A DNA stretch of 47,050 nucleotides, from positions 1-47,050 of the forward strand of contig CAKOOJ010000007.1 of assembly GCA_934098385.1 (NCBI GenBank). The letters are read 5' to 3'. Source of the DNA: an uncultured Bacilli bacterium. Lineage in GTDB: Bacteria > Bacillota_I > Bacilli_A > RF39 > UBA660. Positions 7,810-15,318 of the stretch are shown here, one piece after another. The position numbers were made by a program, and so were the translations under genes. The stretch's first letter is position 1, and every line of letters begins with the position of its first letter. The notes beneath the pieces are model-generated. The model was not told the origin of the DNA, ran no database searches, and saw nothing but the letters and a program-made list of their open reading frames with translations.

Positions 7810-10659
7810 CTATTTATAAACTTTTTTTATATCATTAACTAATATTTGATATTTATCATATCTTTTTTCTACTCTACCATATACATTTACTATATCTCCT
7901 ATTTTTATATCCTTTAATAAGTTAAATTTATTAGGAAAAATAATTAAATCTGCATTATTAGTTTCATCACTACAAACTAAGAAAGCCATATCAGCATCAT
8001 CCTTAGTTTTTATTTTCATCATTTCATCTACTAATAAATATAATTTAACTGATTTATCAAAGAATTCTTTTAAATCTATTAATTTAATACTATTATTATA
8101 TTTTATTATAGGATGATCTGACAAATAAAATCCAAAAACACTTTTTTCATATCTTATTAATCGTTCATTATCATATTCTTCATAATCTATAATATCGGGT
8201 ACACTAACAAATGCATCATCTACACCATTAGTAAGTTCACTATAATCTATTGCATTACTTAAGTTCTCTATCATAGTACGTCTATTCATTCCAAAAGAAT
8301 CTAAACAACCAGACATTATTAATAATTCAATGGTTTTATCTCCAATATTATTTCCATATACTTTCTTAACAAAATCAAAATAATCCTTAAATCCATCTTT
8401 TCTAGCATTAACAATTAAATCACTAACTCCTGTACCAATACTTTTAATTATATTAAATGGTAGTAATATTTTATCGTCTGCAATTTTGTATTTACTACCA
8501 CTCAAATTAATATCTGGTTTTGAAATACTAATATTCATTCTTTTTAAATTATCTAAATATTCTTTTGTTTTAACTTCACTTCCCATATTATAATTTAATA
8601 ATTCTAAATAAAAATATATTGGATAGTGAGTTTTTAAAAAACACATCTCATAACCTATTAAAGCATAAGCAACTGAATGACTTTTATTAAAACCATAATT
8701 AGCAAATTTAATAATTAAATTATAAACTTTTATAGATGTTTCTTTATCATAACCATTATTTATAGAATTATTAATAAATTTATTCTTTTCTTCTTCTATA
8801 ATATTCATTTTCTTTTTACTAATAGCTCGTCTTATTAAATCAGCTTCAGCAAAAGTATAGTTAGCCATAGTAGAAAGTATTTGCATTATTTGTTCTTGAT
8901 AAATTATAATTCCATGAGTACTTTCTAATATAGGTTTTAAATCATCACTAATATAATCTATATTTTCTTTACCATTTTTTCTAGCAATATAATTATCTAT
9001 ATTAGCCATAGGTCCTGGTCTATATATAGCTATAGCAGCAATTAAATCTGAAAAATTACTAGGATTTAACTTTCTTAAAAAGTTTCTCATGCCGCTACTT
9101 TCAAATTGAAAAACACCACTTGTATTTCCTTTAGAAAATTCTATATAAGTTTTTTTATCATCTAAAGGTATAGAATGTATATTTACTTTTCTACCAATTT
9201 TCTTCTCAACAGACTTCATAATATTATCTAATATAGTTAAATCTTTAATAGCAAGAAAATCCATTTTTAATAAACCTAATTGTTCTAAATATTCCATAGT
9301 ATAACCTGTTAAATATGTGTTATCATTTTTTATCATTGGAACTAAATCACTTAATTTAGTGCTACTTATAACTATTCCTGCTGCATGAGTTCCAATTTGT
9401 CTTTTAATTCCTTCCAATTTCATAGAAACATAATATGCATTTTTTAAATTACTATATTGTTCCAACATACTTTTAACATTATCATTTAAATTATCTTTTA
9501 AACTCTTCTTTGCCTCTATAAACATACATAATCTATTGACTATTTTATTATCAACTTCTAAACATTTAGAAACATCTCTAAGGACTTGTTTACTACCTAA
9601 AGTACCATATGTCATTATATTACTTACTTTATCTCTACCATACTTATTTATAACATAATCAATTACTTCATATCTTTTAGTAGCATCAAAATCTATATCA
9701 ATATCAGGCATAGTAACTCTTTCAGGATTTAAAAATCTTTCAAATAATAAATTGTATTTTATAGGATCTATTTCTGTTATTCCAAGTGTATAACTAACTA
9801 AACTACCAGCAGCACTACCTCTTCCTGGTCCTACCATAATATCATTTTGTTTAGCAAATTTAACATAATCGTATACTATTAAAAAATAATCCACATACCC
9901 CATATTTTTTATAACCTCAAGTTCATATTCTAATCTATCTATATAATTATTACTCACAAAATTATTTAATCGTTTATTAAGACCTTTATAACATAAATTT
10001 TTTAAAAATTCATAATTATTATCACAAAATTTAGGTATGTATTTTTTATTACATACTATATTAATATCAATTAATTTACTGAAATTAATAGTAGTACCAA
10101 TATCAAATTCATCATAACTACCACCAATTACATTATTACTATAATCTACAAAACTATAATTGCTTATAGTAAAACCATTATCTATCATATGTAAATAATT
10201 TACATATTTAACACTTTCTTTATCTAAACTATACACTTTATTTAACGAAACCACATTATTTGTAATCTTCAAACAACCTTTTAATTCCTCTTTATTTCTA
10301 TAATTAATATACTTATTTTTAATTTTAATTTCATTATATAATTCTCTTGACTCATTAGGAATTACACATATTATATTATCTGTATAAAATCTTTCATTAA
10401 ATAAATCAACTAATCCATCATAATTTTTAGGATAAAAATAACATTCTTTTTCATTAACTTCTTTTATCAAACCAATAATAGGTTTTATATTATTGTTATT
10501 ACATTTATTATAAAATTCCATAGTACTATACAAATTATTATTTAATATACCAAGTACCTTAATATCATTCTTATTTGCATATTCTATTAAATTATCTATT
10601 TTTATTAAACTAGTAAGTAATGTATAATCTAATACTATTCCTAAATTAATATAATTCAT
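7810..10659 (-). CDS. dnaE: DNA polymerase III alpha subunit, DnaE type
   Basis: C-family replicative DNA polymerase. The palm includes GPGRGSAAGS (about 277-286) and the catalytic acidic cluster PDIDIDFD (about 318-325). IGTHAAGIVIS, YRPGPM and FNKSHSVAYALIGYEM follow, and an OB-fold-like end has DIVNVYGRVEKRYDKYQI. At 949 residues it is shorter than most DnaE proteins (about 1050-1160). The N-terminal PHP domain has lost the usual HLH and TDHG metal ligands (here LGIVLD and ILNNN), so it should have no PHP exonuclease activity. I chose the ATG at 10659 because AAGAAAGG lies 9 bases before it; a TTG three codons upstream overlaps that site. Confidence 0.95.
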   Translation of the reverse strand: MNYINLGIVLDYTLLTSLIKIDNLIEYANKNDIKVLGILNNNLYSTMEFYNKCNNNNIKPIIGLIKEVNEKECYFYPKNYDGLVDLFNERFYTDNIICVIPNESRELYNEIKIKNKYINYRNKEELKGCLKITNNVVSLNKVYSLDKESVKYVNYLHMIDNGFTISNYSFVDYSNNVIGGSYDEFDIGTTINFSKLIDINIVCNKKYIPKFCDNNYEFLKNLCYKGLNKRLNNFVSNNYIDRLEYELEVIKNMGYVDYFLIVYDYVKFAKQNDIMVGPGRGSAAGSLVSYTLGITEIDPIKYNLLFERFLNPERVTMPDIDIDFDATKRYEVIDYVINKYGRDKVSNIMTYGTLGSKQVLRDVSKCLEVDNKIVNRLCMFIEAKKSLKDNLNDNVKSMLEQYSNLKNAYYVSMKLEGIKRQIGTHAAGIVISSTKLSDLVPMIKNDNTYLTGYTMEYLEQLGLLKMDFLAIKDLTILDNIMKSVEKKIGRKVNIHSIPLDDKKTYIEFSKGNTSGVFQFESSGMRNFLRKLNPSNFSDLIAAIAIYRPGPMANIDNYIARKNGKENIDYISDDLKPILESTHGIIIYQEQIMQILSTMANYTFAEADLIRRAISKKKMNIIEEEKNKFINNSINNGYDKETSIKVYNLIIKFANYGFNKSHSVAYALIGYEMCFLKTHYPIYFYLELLNYNMGSEVKTKEYLDNLKRMNISISKPDINLSGSKYKIADDKILLPFNIIKSIGTGVSDLIVNARKDGFKDYFDFVKKVYGNNIGDKTIELLIMSGCLDSFGMNRRTMIENLSNAIDYSELTNGVDDAFVSVPDIIDYEEYDNERLIRYEKSVFGFYLSDHPIIKYNNSIKLIDLKEFFDKSVKLYLLVDEMMKIKTKDDADMAFLVCSDETNNADLIIFPNKFNLLKDIKIGDIVNVYGRVEKRYDKYQILVNDIKKVYK

Positions 10660-10697
10660 ATAGCACAACCTTTCTTAACTTTATTATATAATAAAAA

Positions 10698-11591
10698 CTA
10701 GTCTTTAACTAGTTTAAGTTGTTTATTTTCACCTAATTCCATCATATCAACAAATTTATTTGCAGTTAAAATATATTTATCATCCGTTTTAAATTTATAA
10801 TTACCTAATTTATCTTCATTTTTATTATAAATTTGATAAACATATTTTACATATACATTATAAATATCTCTATCAATATAATCAAACAATAAATTATAAT
10901 CACTTGATATTCTAACTATTTTTAATAAATCAATATATTTTATATAGAACTTTTCAACTAAAGGTAAATAATTATCATAAGCATTACATAAGTTTATATG
11001 TACATCTCTTTCTAATATATTACCACCCATATTATGAAATAAATTACATATATCTGTAGCACTCCTCTCATTTATTAGTTCTTCAAATATTTTATCTTCT
11101 AATTTTCCTAAAAATAAACCACTTTTAAAAGATATATTATCTTCATCATTTTTAATCATATTATAAACAATGCTATGTTCAATTTCATGAATTAAGTTTT
11201 TATCATTACATATTATAATTGGAAATAAAACAAAACTTTTGATTATATTATGTTTATATATATTTATATTAGAAGCCAATATATTGTTATTATCATCTAT
11301 TAGTTTTTTTAATATGTTTTTATATTCATCTATATTTTTTGTAGATCCAATAAATTCATTATTTTTATACTTTAATAATATTTCCAAATCTTCTCTTATT
11401 TTATCATTCGTTTTATAACTTGAATAAAACGTATTTATTAAATTATGTTTATACCATATAAATATTATTGATTTAATTCTATTTTCTATAATATCACTAT
11501 ACTGATTACCAAAATATTTGATAAAAGATTTTATTATTTTATTTATATTTTCACTTATCAAAATATTATAATATTTACTAAATTCTTCCAT
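10698..11591 (-). CDS. Possible zinc metallopeptidase-like protein (HExxH), unknown family
   Basis: A 297-residue protein without signal peptide that I cannot assign to a named family. It has HEIEH at 135-139, a match to the HExxH zinc-protease motif preceded by a hydrophobic strand (FVLFPIIICND). A second acidic motif EELINERSA follows (170-178), where Glu171 or Glu175 could be the third ligand as in gluzincins. The remainder is helical and rich in Tyr, Asn and Lys. It lies upstream of dnaE on the same strand with an AAAGGTGA ribosome binding site. Peptidase activity is an inference from the motif pair alone. Confidence 0.65.
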   Translation of the reverse strand: MEEFSKYYNILISENINKIIKSFIKYFGNQYSDIIENRIKSIIFIWYKHNLINTFYSSYKTNDKIREDLEILLKYKNNEFIGSTKNIDEYKNILKKLIDDNNNILASNINIYKHNIIKSFVLFPIIICNDKNLIHEIEHSIVYNMIKNDEDNISFKSGLFLGKLEDKIFEELINERSATDICNLFHNMGGNILERDVHINLCNAYDNYLPLVEKFYIKYIDLLKIVRISSDYNLLFDYIDRDIYNVYVKYVYQIYNKNEDKLGNYKFKTDDKYILTANKFVDMMELGENKQLKLVKD

Positions 11592-11649
11592 TATAAATCA
11601 CCTTTTTATATTATATTAACAAAAATCAAACAAAAATCAACATAATTGT

Positions 11650-11678
11650 TTGACTTTATATTTCATTTATGATAAACT
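11650..11678 (+). promoter_or_regulatory. Promoter of rpmB
   Basis: TTGACT at 11650-11655 and TAAACT at 11673-11678 are separated by 17 bases, about 30 bases before the rpmB ATG. The -10 is weak but keeps the TA...T pattern. Confidence 0.55.
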
Positions 11679-11710
11679 TGACTAGAATTCTTATTAAGGA
11701 GGGAAAACTA

Positions 11711-11899
11711 ATGGCAACAAAAGTAACAACTAAAAAACCTTTATTTGGTAATAAAAGATCTCATGCTTTAAATGCTACAAAAATGAGACAAAATCCAAAT
11801 ATTCAAACATATACAATAAATGGAGAAAAAGTTAAATTAACTGCTAGAGAAGCTAGAACTATTAGAAAAGCTAGCAAAAAAGCTGAAAAATCTGCTTAA
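11711..11899 (+). CDS. rpmB: 50S ribosomal protein L28
   Basis: A 62-residue basic protein of the large ribosomal subunit. The motif PLFGNKRSHALNATKMRQNPN (split as PLFGNKRSHAL and NATKMRQNPN) and the ending LTAREARTIRKA are typical of L28. It has no CxxC pair, so it is the zinc-independent form. The start is the ATG at 11711, preceded by AAGGAGGG; an upstream in-frame start at 11669 would overlap the promoter and lacks a ribosome binding site. It is monocistronic, with its own promoter and terminator. Confidence 0.97.
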   Translation: MATKVTTKKPLFGNKRSHALNATKMRQNPNIQTYTINGEKVKLTAREARTIRKASKKAEKSA

Positions 11900-11905
11900 T
11901 AATTT

Positions 11906-11930
11906 CGGAACTTGCTATGTTCCGTTTTTT
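11906..11930 (+). terminator. Terminator of rpmB
   Basis: CGGAAC (11906-11911) and GTTCCG (11919-11924) form a GC-containing stem with a 7-base loop followed by TTTTTT. Confidence 0.85.
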
Positions 11931-11962
11931 ATATTACTAATTTTAGTAACAATTAAGAATAC

Positions 11963-12001
11963 AAAAAACTGCTAATTTATTATTAGCAGTTAATTTTTTT
12001 G
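11963..12001. terminator. Bidirectional terminator after the Rpn-family gene
   Basis: A perfect 10-bp stem, AACTGCTAAT (11967-11976) and ATTAGCAGTT (11982-11991), with a TTATT loop, is flanked by A-runs on the left and T-runs on the right. It serves the minus-strand nuclease gene and backs up the rpmB terminator. Confidence 0.85.
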
Positions 12002-12002
12002 A

Positions 12003-12875
12003 TTATAATTTCATAACTTGTTCTTCCGTTAAATTAGTTATATCAACTATATCTTTATTTGAAAAATTTTTCTTTTTAAGAATTTTTGCAATATCAAATT
12101 GTTTCTTTTCTTCACCACGTTCAATTCCTTGTTCAATTCCTTGTTCAATTCCTTGTTCAATTCCTTGTTCAAACATTTCTCTCTTTTCATTTTCATGAAA
12201 CTGTTCTTCATTGAACACTGGAAATATTTTCCCATTCTCATATACCATTTTAAACATTTCTATCATCCTTTCAATATTTTCATTATGTATTTCTTTACGT
12301 AGTTTATCTAAATTGTCTTCTACAAATATTAAACAATTTCTTTCTATATTTGTTAATATATTCTTATTATAATAATCTTTTCTTAGAAAGTCAAGATTTA
12401 ATCTAGTTGTGTGTATATTTGGATACAAACTTAATATACTATTATTGACTAATAATTTAGAATCATATATAAAGGATTTTTCTATATCTTTTATCTTTAA
12501 CTTATCTAATATATCAAAGTTATCTATATCTATTAGATAAGTTTCTAAATCACTATTATAACTATTACTATTCTCTGCACCAAATATATGTTTATAAAAT
12601 AAATAAAAATGATTTTTATATAAACTTTCTTTAGTATAACTTTTATTCATTTCTATTATAAAGATTTTATTTCTATATTTATAAATAATATCACTCATAC
12701 TAGATTTAATATTTATATCATTCCTAATATGTTCATTATTAATAACAGTAATATTATTAATAAGATCGTTATAATCTAAATTATATAATTCACTAATAAT
12801 TAAAGACATATATTTAATACCAACATCACTTACAAATATTCTTTTAAAGAAAGTATCATATAGTATGTTTTTCAA
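12003..12875 (-). CDS. Rpn-family PD-(D/E)XK nuclease / transposase-like protein
   Basis: A 290-residue protein resembling the Rpn/PDDEXK_2 family of recombination-promoting nucleases, often annotated as PD-(D/E)XK nuclease family transposase. The N-terminus has YDTFFKRIFVSD, and the presumed catalytic core is SDIIYKYRNKIFIIEMNKSY, where Asp and Glu fit the D...ExN/Q pattern. Towards the C-terminus it carries the family-typical repeats EQGIEQGIEQGIEQGIERGEE (given here in its four-residue unit EQGI), encoded by a 12-bp tandem repeat, then a short helix-turn-helix-like end. The start is TTG at 12875 after GGGAGG. The gene is preceded by a copy of the adhesin leader, which is unusual. Nuclease activity is inferred from family. 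Confidence 0.75.
   Translation of the reverse strand: MKNILYDTFFKRIFVSDVGIKYMSLIISELYNLDYNDLINNITVINNEHIRNDINIKSSMSDIIYKYRNKIFIIEMNKSYTKESLYKNHFYLFYKHIFGAENSNSYNSDLETYLIDIDNFDILDKLKIKDIEKSFIYDSKLLVNNSILSLYPNIHTTRLNLDFLRKDYYNKNILTNIERNCLIFVEDNLDKLRKEIHNENIERMIEMFKMVYENGKIFPVFNEEQFHENEKREMFEQGIEQGIEQGIEQGIERGEEKKQFDIAKILKKKNFSNKDIVDITNLTEEQVMKL
12120..12172 (-). repeat. 12-bp tandem repeat, 4.4 copies
   Basis: The plus-strand unit TTCAATTCCTTG repeats perfectly four times and then partly. It encodes EQGI units of the Rpn-like protein. Because the unit is a multiple of three, copy-number change would lengthen or shorten the linker without a frameshift. Confidence 0.95.
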
Positions 12876-12912
12876 TAATTTGCCTCCCTTCTAGAAGTGT
12901 ATGAATAATATA

Positions 12913-13070
12913 CCCTTCACTTATATATATAGTGAAAAAATTTGTATTTCCTTTTTTTTTATTACATTTTTTTAAACTTTTTTTATAAAAATTACAAATA
13001 AAAAATATCTGTATATAAAATCTTACAGAAACCAATTTTTTATTGTAAAACAAATGTAAATACAGAATTT
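12913..13070 (-). repeat. Duplicated 158-bp leader, copy 2 (upstream of Rpn-family gene)
   Basis: Gapless match (about 89%) to 4453-4610. The TTTACA-N5-TTTACA pair, the TTTACA-N18-TAAGAT promoter-like pair, the TCTGTA/TACAGA hairpin core and the TTCACT/AGTGAA palindrome core are kept. The stem outside these cores is not. Here about 37 further bases with a second ribosome binding site separate it from the start codon. Confidence 0.85.
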
Positions 13071-13093
13071 AAAAAAATAACACACTAACTTTT

Positions 13094-13125
13094 ATAAAAA
13101 AAATAGAATACAACGTACTCTATTT
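13094..13125 (-). terminator. Terminator of the HerA-like gene
   Basis: On the minus strand AAATAGAGTAC and GTATTCTATTT form an 11-bp stem (one G-U) with a GTT loop and a run of eight or more T. The gene's TAG stop codon is inside the stem. Confidence 0.75.
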
Positions 13126-14874
13126 ATACCATTTATCACTAATATCTACACTCGTACTTTCTGGTAATTGACTAGGTAAATCAACCTTAACAAGTAATGG
13201 TAACTTAAATGATGTACCAAATACTAAAGCATTACCAGGTAAAAAAGATTTTAACTTTTCAAAAGTACCATCCGTAATATTACTTGTAATAGATTTAATC
13301 ATATTTAAATCATCTGGATAAAACATTCTTAAAACTATAAAATTAGAACATTGACTCAAACTTGTTACAGATAACTCACTAGGCCTTTGAGTAATCAATC
13401 CAAGTATAACACCATATTTTCTTCCTTCTTTAGTTATTCTATCAAAAATATTATAACCAAGTATATTTATATCATTATCATTTTGAACATATCTATGAGC
13501 CTCTTCTAAAATAATATGTATTGGAAACGTACCTCTATCATCTAAACTAGTTGCAAAATCAAAAAACATTTTAGACAATATTTTAGTTATTTTCTTTGCC
13601 ATTCTTTCATCTATATAATTTAAATTAAAATTTATTATTTGATAATTTCTATCATTCTTAAATAATTTTCTAACATATTCACCTTTAGATACAAATTCAC
13701 CAGTTTTAAAATATTCTTTATAATCACTATTAATTATTTGTTGTAACCTAACTTTAAGTTGATTATATAAATCATACATTTTATCGCTTTTTAAAACACC
13801 TTCACTTATAAGAGCAAATTCCATAGCATAATATATATCATCTAAACTATATACGAAATTAGGAATACCTTTTATAGTACCTAAATCCAATTTTTTATAT
13901 TGTTCTAATAAATCAACAACATATTGTACTGAATTCATTTTTCCTTGTTGATCAATATTTAAACATTGTCTTATAGTTCTTGAATAACCAGGTTGAGATA
14001 TTTCTGTTTCTAAATTCAAATTTTCAGTATTATATCTTGTTAAAACAGCAATTACTTGATCCCTTATTTGAGTACTAGTTCTACCACTAGTTAATATATC
14101 TAATATACAACTAGCTATAATATCATTTTTGTAGTTGCTAACATTTTCATCTGTATTTTTAAATATATATACTAATTTTAATGTTTTCTCTATTATTGGC
14201 AATTGATTTGCACTAGTAACATCTAATAACAATGCTAAATCATCAACACTTAAAAAATATGCAGGAATATTAACTATATCTCCTTCAGTACTATCAAGTT
14301 TAGTAGAGTAATTATTAAATCCCATACCATCAATATTATTTAATTTTGAAAATGCTTTATTATATTCTCCATATACATCGAATAATGCAATATGAGCACC
14401 AATAGGCAAATAAGATGAATTTCTATAAAATATATTTTGTAATAATCTCGCAACTGTACAACTTTTACCACTTCCAGTATTTCCTATTACAGCAAAATGA
14501 TTAGAAAAGAAATTATTAAATTTACTAGTTACATTAAAACCATCATAAACTAAACTTTTACCAATATAAAATGAACTCATATCATCTAAATCTTGATTTC
14601 CTAAAATTAATTCTAATTCACTTTTATATATTACTCTACATCCACCACTTAAATTAGGCTTTCTAACTAATCCGCTATTAAATATATCATTTTCAATTAT
14701 ACCGACCAATATAATATCAATAATATTTATTTCTATATTAACAATTTCACCAACAGCCTTTTTTTCATTATCACTAAATATAACATATAAATTCAAATAA
14801 TTAGTATCAATAATCCTAGATTTATTTTCAATAATTACATGATCATCATATATTTTAAGTATATTACCAAACAT
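13120..14874 (-). CDS. HerA/FtsK-like ATPase with HAS-barrel (DUF87 family)
   Basis: A 584-residue ATPase of the HerA-like group. A beta-rich N-terminal HAS-barrel-like region (1-95) is followed by a RecA-like motor. Walker A is IGNTGSGKSC (about 130-139), and Walker B is IHIILEEAHRYV near residue 460. A late segment has KYGVILGLITQRPSELS, a sensor or arginine-finger region typical of the family. Members translocate DNA and often act with a NurA nuclease or as stand-alone genome-maintenance or defence ATPases; no nurA is adjacent here. The ATG at 14874 follows AGAAGG by 8 bases; a GTG three codons upstream overlaps that site. Role beyond ATPase is uncertain. Confidence 0.85.
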   Translation of the reverse strand: MFGNILKIYDDHVIIENKSRIIDTNYLNLYVIFSDNEKKAVGEIVNIEINIIDIILVGIIENDIFNSGLVRKPNLSGGCRVIYKSELELILGNQDLDDMSSFYIGKSLVYDGFNVTSKFNNFFSNHFAVIGNTGSGKSCTVARLLQNIFYRNSSYLPIGAHIALFDVYGEYNKAFSKLNNIDGMGFNNYSTKLDSTEGDIVNIPAYFLSVDDLALLLDVTSANQLPIIEKTLKLVYIFKNTDENVSNYKNDIIASCILDILTSGRTSTQIRDQVIAVLTRYNTENLNLETEISQPGYSRTIRQCLNIDQQGKMNSVQYVVDLLEQYKKLDLGTIKGIPNFVYSLDDIYYAMEFALISEGVLKSDKMYDLYNQLKVRLQQIINSDYKEYFKTGEFVSKGEYVRKLFKNDRNYQIINFNLNYIDERMAKKITKILSKMFFDFATSLDDRGTFPIHIILEEAHRYVQNDNDINILGYNIFDRITKEGRKYGVILGLITQRPSELSVTSLSQCSNFIVLRMFYPDDLNMIKSITSNITDGTFEKLKSFLPGNALVFGTSFKLPLLVKVDLPSQLPESTSVDISDKWYK

Positions 14875-14917
14875 ATAAAACACCTTCTATTCTATATACA
14901 TTCTAGCATATAAAATA

Positions 14918-14944
14918 TTAAAAAAAAAGAGGTTATCCCTCTTT
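14918..14944 (-). terminator. Terminator of the miniprotein operon
   Basis: On the minus strand AAAGAGG (14938-14944) and CCTCTTT (14926-14932) pair around GATAA and are followed by a T-run. It lies directly after the stop codon of the 42-residue gene. Confidence 0.8.
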
Positions 14945-15073
14945 CTAATAAGTAAATACAGCACTAACAATTATTGCAAGTAATATAAATAGTACTAAAA
15001 TGATGAAAAAATCACCAAATCTATTATTATCATTGCATCTAGTGCTTGCAGTTGTACAAGTTGATTTATTCAT
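14945..15073 (-). CDS. YjcZ-like small membrane protein (42 aa)
   Basis: A 42-residue miniprotein beginning MNKSTCTTASTRCNDNN and ending in one membrane helix, FFIILVLFILLAIIVSAVF. The hydrophilic head with a C-terminal helix built around LVLFILL is the pattern of the YjcZ/SscA family of small sporulation proteins. The ATG has a strong GGAGGG ribosome binding site overlapping the end of the upstream miniprotein gene, 13 bases away. A terminator follows directly. The cysteine pair in the head is notable. Assignment rests on pattern, operon position and the sporulation-type promoter upstream. Confidence 0.75.
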   Translation of the reverse strand: MNKSTCTTASTRCNDNNRFGDFFIILVLFILLAIIVSAVFTY

Positions 15074-15086
15074 ATATAATCCCTCC

Positions 15087-15191
15087 TTAAATGAAAGCCC
15101 CTACTATGATAATTAATAAAATAAATAGTACTAATATGAATGCAGCAGCAGAAACGCCACCATTATTAGCACAGCATCCTCCGCGGTTCAT
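15087..15191 (-). CDS. YjcZ-like small membrane protein (34 aa)
   Basis: A 34-residue miniprotein: a glycine- and cysteine-rich head MNRGGCCANNGGVSAA and a membrane helix FILVLFILLIIIVGAF. This closely fits the YjcZ/SscA-type spore-assembly miniproteins, which start with Gly-rich heads and carry the FILVLFILL core. GGAGG precedes the ATG. It is the first gene of a two-gene operon with the 42-residue paralogue and sits below a sigma-K-like promoter. In Bacillus relatives such proteins are made in the mother cell late in sporulation; that role is inferred here. Confidence 0.8.
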   Translation of the reverse strand: MNRGGCCANNGGVSAAAFILVLFILLIIIVGAFI

Positions 15192-15218
15192 AAAACCCCT
15201 CCTTTTCATTACTCACTT

Positions 15219-15246
15219 TATTTTATGGTAAAAAGAGTATTTTTGT
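15219..15246 (-). promoter_or_regulatory. Sigma-K-like sporulation promoter
   Basis: On the minus strand AC (15245-15246), 17 bases, then CATAAAATA (15219-15227) match the sigma-K consensus AC-N16/17-CATANNNTA. It lies 28 bases upstream of the first YjcZ-like start codon. No sigma-A promoter is evident on this strand. Confidence 0.6.
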
Positions 15247-15257
15247 GAGTATTTTTA

Positions 15258-15286
15258 TTGTAATTTTATGAATTAAAAGTTATAAT
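15258..15286 (+). promoter_or_regulatory. Sigma-A promoter of prsA
   Basis: TTGTAA (15258-15263) and TATAAT (15281-15286) are spaced by 17 bases, about 30 bases before the ribosome binding site of the foldase gene. It diverges from the sporulation promoter. Confidence 0.65.
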
Positions 15287-15318
15287 AATATTTGTAATTA
15301 AAAGAAAGGAAGATAGAT

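Noticed and set aside
12120..12172. Regular short repeats that could be a CRISPR array.
   Set aside because: The 12-bp units are directly adjacent, without spacers, and lie in frame within a coding sequence; no cas gene is present.
12047..12302. Two open frames in other registers over the Rpn repeat (12047-12241 minus, 12099-12302 plus).
   Set aside because: They arise from the tandem repeat being open in several frames and lack ribosome binding sites.
12856..13053. Minus-strand open frame of 65 codons before the Rpn-like gene.
   Set aside because: It runs through the duplicated leader and overlaps the real TTG start and its ribosome binding site; the matching leader at 4453-4610 has no equivalent frame conserved.
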